DNA of 64,000 bases from Lutraria lutraria (taxonomy: Eukaryota; Mollusca; Bivalvia; Venerida; Mactridae), in the NCBI GenBank assembly GCA_964023205.1, contig OZ026848.1, positions 2,966,501 to 3,030,500 of the forward strand, given 5' to 3'. The notes beneath the pieces are model-generated. The model did no database searches and was not told the origin of the DNA. It saw nothing but the letters and a program-made list of their open reading frames with translations. Of the stretch, positions 58,101 through 64,000 are shown in pieces; position 1 is the stretch's first letter; the number at the start of each line of letters is the position of its first letter. A program made the position numbers and the translations under genes.

Positions 58101-59043
58101 AAAGACAAAAGATCTTAATGCGAAACTAGAAAAGTTGACCAAACTGGAAGAAGATATGAATAGACGTCTTTGCGCTTTATCCAAAGAAATCCAACTGAAA
58201 GAAATAGAATTGGAGTCAAATGCAGATCAACTTAATAATTTATTACAAAGAGAAGATAGAGCTATTAATCTTGGACAAAATGTGTATGATATGAGAAAGA
58301 ATAGAGATATTTTGATCGAACGTCTTCATGTGTTAAATTCAGAAAGAGGTCACTATTGTGAAAAAATGACAGCCGCTTATGAGAAGCAAGATAAGAAGGC
58401 ATACAGACGCCTTAAACCACTGTATGAGAAAAACAAAATTCAGAGATTTGCAGTGGAACGTCAGATCGCTACATTAAAGTACCACATCGATTTAACAGAA
58501 TTAGACATGAATATTGAAATAGACATGAAAGCTGATGTTATTCATACAACGAATGATGTGCAGGAAAGATGTGAAGAGATAGAAGCAAGACTTGGAAAGG
58601 CTAAAAAGGAACAAAAAGCCATTCAAGCCGCGTTGATGCCGATTGGAGCCGACAGAAAACACGTGAAAGAACAATTGCAAATTGAGAAAGGTTTACCAAC
58701 CGGTGAGTATCGTCCAGCACATACGGCAGAATACATTAACACGGTGACTAACCAGCCTGACAGAATAGTTGATTTAAATCAAGAATACATAGGCAGACCG
58801 ACAGTTGGCGGTACAGTGCCTTCGTTTATAACATCAAAACCCGCTGACCGCACGTTAACGTCAGTCTCAATACCAAAACCTTCGAGACTTCCAATTTCAG
58901 TTAAACAATCAGATAGTAGAACTAAATTAAATAAAAATAGAACACCGTCAGTGTCTAAGCCAATGAAAAATATTGACACTATGAAGTCATTGAAAAAGCA
59001 ACAAAGTGAATGGATGCCAGAAGTAATGGCATCAGAATGGTAA
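55180..59043 (+). CDS. coiled-coil protein of unknown function (5' end incomplete)
   Basis: Exon 55180-55240 (acceptor TATTTACAG, donor GTAATT) has one open frame, ending RRPSITYRGEMLQ, and joins in phase 0 to the large exon 57220-59043 (acceptor ATTTTTCAG). The first in-frame ATG is at 55232, giving 610 aa; coding may continue into unseen upstream exons. In the large exon (residue 1 = MRLLQ), 1-130 are helical and aromatic-rich. Residues 137-165 are Ser-rich (SVMSIRSMDSGYSGLSG), 185-245 helical, and 275-490 a long charged coiled coil. Residues 535-600 are basic and Ser/Thr/Pro-rich. There is no signal peptide or membrane segment, so a cytoplasmic or cytoskeletal scaffold is plausible. I do not recognise the family. 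No AATAAA is evident shortly after the stop. Confidence 0.78.
55315..55725 (+). mobile_element. 3' end of a truncated LINE in the coiled-coil gene intron
   Basis: The open frame 55346-55537 contains CYRELRTKYF, LNKFSLILSSND and NFIYYAMKLRHEKL, which resemble the C-terminal tail of non-LTR ORF2 proteins (C...Y..LR, KF..LM, A..LR). A 3' UTR follows, with GGCCCTTGTGGTGCTAAGGT and an AATAAAAT near 55706. No upstream domains. A diverged family from the LINE at 6879. Confidence 0.5.
55726..56871. other. AT-rich intron sequence
   Basis: A short diverged direct duplication (TTGAAGTCACATTAACCTA near 55930 and TTGATGTCACATTAACCTA near 56065) is the only structure noted. Confidence 0.4.
56872..56965. 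mobile_element. Tc1/mariner-pogo type MITE, partial copy 3
   Basis: ATGCAACCTCTATAGAGCGG, then CTCTCTTGAGCAACAATTAA and CCTCCCTTCAACAACAG. The right terminus is missing or decayed. In the intron of the coiled-coil gene. Confidence 0.6.
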
Positions 59044-59708
59044 ATTATATGTATACGTTATATGTGATGACATACATAACGTTGTTTTGATTTGCGGAGA
59101 AATCGTGGAAAAGAAAATGTATGATTTAATGGTGCTATAAGTGATTTAATCAAATATTCAGACCTTGAACAAGGCGCGAAAATGCCAGATGTTTTTTTTA
59201 AATAATTAGTACATGTATCTTTATATGTAATTCACATGTGGCATGTTATCAAAGTTTCCTATGAGAAACTAGGACCCCCAAGGACCATATATCAGTTTTC
59301 ATTATAATCACAACTTTTCATGTCATCAAAATCTTAGAAGTGGACTTTTATCATCAGTTTAGATACTAATTTCATCAACCGCTTAGTTAAAATTGTATAA
59401 CCGACATTTTAGAGCCATAGTTTATCCCGATATGATTTTAGCACATGTCTGTCAGTAAAACGTATACATATTATGTTCATTGTGCAAATCTTTAATTTGC
59501 GATGTCTTATAACTAACATGTGGAAACGTTATTGACCGAACTGAACCACGTGAGTGTATATGTTATATTTTCTGTTAATCTAATCATATTTGTACCAAGA
59601 TCTTATAAATACAATCACGCCCAACATAACAACAACGATGATATTAATTATGTTACTGGGCCTATTTGACAGTGGGGTAATGGTCTCTTGACTAGTATAA
59701 TCTCTAAT
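59044..59708. other. downstream flank of the coiled-coil gene
   Basis: AT-rich; presumably includes the 3' UTR. No repeat recognised. Confidence 0.4.
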
Positions 59709-60012
59709 GCACCTGTCAATATTTTGTCCGCCCGGGGACTGTGGGCTGACCCAAGGAAATTTGACATTTCTAAAATTTTGATGTCTAAATTCCCACCCTA
59801 GAGACAACCGTATTCATCTAAATCCTCACCCTAGAGCCTACTTGGTGTATCAAATGAGACATCGATGTAAAACACGGCCAAAGTCTATTTCCCGGAATCC
59901 TGAGTCATTATAAGTTTATCAAATTCTGTCTGTCGGAAATGGTCTTCTGTCTAAAGAGTCCCGTGTATGCCCCCCCCCCCACCTCCGGGCGGGCAAAATT
60001 TTGACAGGTGTA
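59709..60012. mobile_element. 300-bp MITE with ~30-bp inverted ends
   Basis: The left end GCACCTGTCAATATTTTGTC then CGCCCGGGGAC is inverted at the right as CCTCCGGGCGGGCAAAATTT then TGACAGGTGT. The interior contains a repeated CACCCTAGAG word and a C homopolymer (about 59971-59982). Confidence 0.72.
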
Positions 60013-60190
60013 TAACTCCTCGCCGCCGTGAGTTCTAATCCAACCTGATACAACGCACATTGCACTGGTGAGGAAGCTGTCCAGCTAGCTCACGGAAGGT
60101 GAAAGGCTCCACCAAGGTGAACCCTCTGCATCGTGCTGTCTCTAAATGTCCCTGACTGCTGATGCAACATGATGTGCAGGAGAAAACATA
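60013..60190 (+). mobile_element. diverged SINE, same family as 45136
   Basis: CGCCGTGAGTTCTAATCCAA (B-box region), GGTGAGGAAGCTGTCCAGCT, CTCACGGAAGGT and GTGAACCCTCTGCATCGTGC. No clear tail. Directly abuts the preceding MITE. Confidence 0.6.
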
Positions 60191-61754
60191 ATGTTGGAAA
60201 CTGCTATACTAGGCCACAATATATATTTTAATGCGGTGTAAAATGTATCAGTATTCTGTAACTTGTTAATGTCGCAAAACTAGCTTTAGTTTGGTAGAAA
60301 CGTCACGTCGATATTTTGCTTTAACAAACCACTTTCAAATATTGGGAAAGTTGTTCCACCAGGTCTGGACGACTAATCGTGTGACTGGTTAGCAACTTTA
60401 CGCGAACATAATACACGTATAGACTTAAACATGGCATACATTTTGATGTGCTCGTGAATTTTAGCAAATTTTCACACCACCCTTTTGTATGGATAGCGTG
60501 ATCGGGACAAAGGAAATGTGAACAAATCGCATTTTATATACGTGGGGGTAACTGGTTTTGTTCAATGTACAAATTTAATATTATCTGTTGACGCGCGGTT
60601 GCTTATTTATCTTTCTGTGTTGTTATATCTGATACGCCCATTGAACATAAAAATGCAATCACTATATTTCTGTTTCTTCTTTTATATTACTTGCTCGTAG
60701 AACGATTTTAGAACTTAAATCACCTATTCAACAAAGCTCATTATTTTTGTCATTCCTACTGTGCCTGTTTTTCTGTTTTGGCCTGACCCTTCCAATTCAG
60801 TTTGTCTCAAAGTTGCTAGTATGTTGAAAAGGTGGTGTAAAATTAACTAAAGTGGCCTCAGGCACTAAACAGCATTAATCATATTCATACATTACTATTA
60901 TTTTAATACGATAAGACAACATCCCTGTAACATGCAAGGAAACCGGTGGTTGATTTCGCCATGTTTGGCTTCTCCTATTTCGGACAGAAACTCAACAATA
61001 TTCGAACAGCATGATGGGATTGATACCATTCATGATTCAGATTAACTTCACATTTTCTCTCGCCCTGTCTTTCTTTTTGTTATCTGTATGTGTTTTACGT
61101 ATTTATACTTTAAGTAATTCGGCAAATCCATCCTAGCATATAGATTTACATTTAATTTTGGAAGAGACGTTTCATCTGTTGCAAGCTGATATAGAACAGC
61201 TAACAATAGTACACACATGATTGAGCTGCATTGAAAATACATGTAAGTGAAAACTTCGAACGGTCTAGTATTTTGAAATCAGGCTATCCGATATATAGGG
61301 AATATGTTACACACACACACAGAAGTATCAGAGAAAAACATTTGTTTGAAACTGAACATTAGCCGTCCATGATTTTCTTATTACAAATGCACGAGTTTCA
61401 TCATTTATGCTGGTCTTAGTTTATTGTCTGCAAGGTACAGCGTGTTACCATTTAAATACTTCAAATTTTAGCTGTTCATTTCTGTTAAACAATATATTGA
61501 TCAATAAGTGCCACAGCTTATTTTGCTTGATTTTAAAAGCTTTAGATTTATCATTTAATATCAAATATTCCCAAGACCTAGACTAAACATGTATAGTATA
61601 GGTCTTTGCATATTCTAATGGAAAACTTTGTTCAGAATTTCGTAAAAGAGGAAATGCACAAGGACTGATTTAGAAACTGATTTAGTAACATGTAGACAAC
61701 TTACGTTCATCCACTTACAAAACTGTACAACTAGTAACGATAACAACAAAAACA
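60191..61754. other. intergenic DNA, nothing recognised
   Basis: A short (AC)n run at about 61311-61321. No exon supported. Confidence 0.35.
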
Positions 61755-62761
61755 ATCCTTTATTTATATTTATTTTATAATAATCAAACTGTAAGTCACA
61801 ACACATAATAAAATTCACAATAGACATATACAACAATAAACAATGTAACAACAGCATTTAGATGGAAGAATAAGAGGAGACATAGTCAGTTAGTATCAGA
61901 GAAAAAAAGAGAAGGAAGCTTTGACGTCTGGATAGATACGAAGCACAAAAACAATCAAAATTTAACATCCTGTTCATACATTTAATGGTAGCACTTAATC
62001 TACTGTGAATGATGCTCCATACTCCATATGCAGAGATCTTGCTTAAAAAACAAGCAATGAAGAAAGGTCAATAAGAGATGGTCAGTTAATCATCTACAAA
62101 CATTTCATGAGGACATTATATCAATGCCTAAGTACCATGTCAAGACAATTTGTTTATGATAAAGTGAACATTTACATTCAGTCTTCAAGCAGGAGCAGTC
62201 TTATCTTACCAGACAGGATGCTTCTTATCTAAAGGAAGACCCAAAGAGTACAACTGGGTAGATAACCACTGACCTTCCATGATCTTGAGCTAATTGGACA
62301 ACTTCCTCATGTGTGAAGATCATCTTGTCAGATTACTGACACAGTACCAGGCAAAACAATAAGTATACAAGATGACACAAGTGTATTTAAATCATGTGGT
62401 AAGATATCCCAGACCATACAGCTTAATATACATTTTCAAGAGCATTTAACAAAATGAATGCTCTTTTTAACAAATCACATTACACAAATTAACATAAAAC
62501 GAACTTTGCCTGCAACATAGAAGCCAGATGACCATCACTCAATCTCTCAGCAATGCACATAGATCAGAAAGCAATGTTGAAAGAAATGCCTGTACATGTA
62601 TTTGAAAGAAACACAAATAAAACACTTTGTAAACAATAATAATTTAAAGCATCTAAAATGTATTATTATGTCATAATAAATCCTTGGTAACACTGTGATT
62701 TACAGTTGAGTCAAGAAAAAAGGAGTACAATGATTTTCACTAAAACAATTTTGTTTCAATA
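61755..62761 (-). other. possible 3' UTR of a minus-strand gene beyond the window
   Basis: On the minus strand, TAAATAAAGGATTG near 61757-61770 offers a poly(A) signal. The sequence to its right is slightly less AT-rich than the surroundings but has no open frame. Tentative only. Confidence 0.2.
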
Positions 62762-62958
62762 TAGATAAGAGTACAACCTCTCTAGTGCGGTCTTTTCTTG
62801 AGCAACAACTTCCCTCCAACAACAGCATGATTTTTCTCACTGTACTATTTAAATATAAATTTAACCCCTCTAGAGCAACAATCTCTCAACAATGACATAC
62901 TTTAGAAACTCCAAAAGGGTGTTGCTTTGGAGAGGTTGCACTGTTGTACATGTTTAGA
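62762..62958. mobile_element. Tc1/mariner-pogo type MITE, copy 4
   Basis: GTACAACCTCTCTAGTGCGG, then CTTGAGCAACAACTTCCCTC and CAACAACAG, a second internal CCCCTCTAGAGCAACAATCT, and the end GTTGCTTTGGAGAGGTTGCA then CTG. Inverted ends ACAACCTCTC/GAGAGGTTGC. Confidence 0.8.
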
Positions 62959-62984
62959 ACATGATATCAAACCTCAGTGTAGTG

Positions 62985-63200
62985 TAATATTGTATTTTCA
63001 TTTATTTTCGTTGGGCTCAATTTTCGTGGTTTTTACTAAAATGGCTATTTCGTGGGGACATAAATTCATGGATTTAGATTTTTAAAAAGAAATGCTTTAT
63101 ATCTGTATTTAAATTCGTGGGGATTTGATTTCGTGGATGAGCCGACCCACGAATTCCACGAAATTAAATCCCAACGAAAATTAATGATTCCACAGTATTC
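62985..63200. mobile_element. foldback MITE with TTCGTGG words
   Basis: Left TATTTTCGTTGGGCTCAATT then TTCGTGG; right CCACGAAATTAAATCCCAAC then GAAAATTAATGATTCCACAG. Further inverted TTCGTGG/CCACGAA pairs lie inside (63050-63160). A familiar short palindromic type in bivalve DNA. Confidence 0.75.
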
Positions 63201-63713
63201 AGCATGAATTTGAGTCATAATCAAATGAATACTTAGAAAACTACCAACATACTTGTTTTACATTGCACAATATACAGAAATATTTGGTACAAGCTGACAA
63301 ACCAATTATTGAGCTTACTGTAAAGTATACAAGATACTTACTTTATAATTTGTATGGCATTCTCTCGGCAGGGATATAAAGGAAACTTTTATAGAACAAA
63401 TCAACTGTTTTTGAAAGTTTATTTTTTAGACGATTCGGTAAGGCTCGACTCATGGTCATTGTTTGCAGTTTCTTTTTTTTACAACGTCCCCATCCAAATG
63501 GCACACCAATTTATTAATTGGCCAAGCATATACTAGTCTTCAGATATTAGCACAAAAAATCACACATGAGTACTTATAAATTTAAGTCAATGTAAACAAT
63601 ACTAACACATGAATCTAATTGACATTAGTATACAATTCATACACCAGGGTTTTGTAATAACACAAATAGCACTTAATACCTTTAATTTATGCCTTTCATG
63701 CTTAAATTATATA
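63201..63713. other. AT-rich intergenic DNA
   Basis: Nothing recognised. Confidence 0.35.
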
Positions 63714-63852
63714 CAGTTAAACCTGTGAACAAAGGCCATTGTTGGGAAAAATAAAAGTTCTGATGTTATTTTGTTTAAAATAACCAGTGACAGTTTTTAA
63801 AAGTTTATGCTACCTTTATTTGGAGGTGGTCACTAACTCAGGTTTGACTGTA
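63714..63852. mobile_element. 139-bp MITE with TA-flanked inverted ends
   Basis: TA then CAGTTAAACCTGTGAACAAA; right end GGTCACTAACTCAGGTTTGA then CTG and TA. The inverted ends CAGTTAAACCTG/CAGGTTTGACTG with a TA on each side fit the Tc1/mariner group. Related to 38787-39030. Confidence 0.75.
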
Positions 63853-64000
63853 ATCACAAGATAATTTAAAGACATAAAACAATATATACATGTACTCCAA
63901 GGGAATAACAGTAAAAGTTAATACCAATTAATTAAAGCTAACGAGACAGTGCCATGAGCAATGTAACAAATATACATGTACTATGACAGGTAATCAATCA

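Overview
Eukaryotic nuclear DNA, AT-rich, intron-rich and packed with repeats. The repeats are the kinds common in bivalve molluscs: tRNA-derived SINEs ending in 'GGCGTAAACCCC...AAACAAAC', the dispersed tandem element with 'CAAATTATGGCC...GGCCCCGCCCC' units, foldback MITEs and minisatellites. The best guess is a bivalve; species and order cannot be fixed from sequence alone. A gap of exactly 200 N (22156-22355) looks like a scaffolding placeholder.

Layout. 1-593: intact N-terminal part of a HARBI1-like (PIF/Harbinger) nuclease on the minus strand, cut by the window edge. 2440-3480: decayed non-LTR reverse transcriptase (minus). 6779-7852: a hairpin element abutting a 5'-truncated LINE 3' end. 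7994-11887: the one clearly recognisable host gene, INO80C (INO80 complex subunit C), five coding exons, 174 aa, with a 1.27-kb foldback element and a nested SINE in intron 1. 13.4-15.6 kb: SINE and the bivalve tandem element. 16369-19467: a 3.1-kb DNA transposon with 32-bp terminal inverted repeats, extra subterminal copies and a decayed transposase-like gene. 20.9-23.3 kb: minisatellites, the gap, another bivalve repeat.

24.3-38.7 kb: a candidate gene for small secreted peptides. A TATA promoter and a non-coding exon precede one signal-peptide exon (25484-25559, phase 1). Downstream are three in-phase terminal exons, each with its own stop and poly(A) signal: 3A (29452-29579), 3B (33807-33937) and 3C (37980-38139, a duplicate of 3A). 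Mutually exclusive use would put unrelated mature peptides behind one secretion signal. I recognise no known family; this is the main candidate novelty. A transposase-like relic (35.5-36.9 kb) and several MITEs lie between.

38.7-54.9 kb: no convincing host gene; mostly MITEs, foldbacks, SINEs and minisatellites, including a SINE family with a variable pyrimidine-rich tandem core (copies at 40.7, 47.5 and 54.7 kb). 55180-59043: a two-or-more-exon gene for a ~610-aa coiled-coil protein of unknown function, with a LINE fragment in its intron. 59.0-64.0 kb: foldbacks, SINE and MITEs, possibly including the 3' UTR of a minus-strand gene lying beyond the window.

The genes here do not form a pathway; INO80C (chromatin remodelling), the peptide gene and the coiled-coil gene are independent loci in repeat-rich DNA. 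All exon models are read by eye from splice signals and frames, without transcript data.
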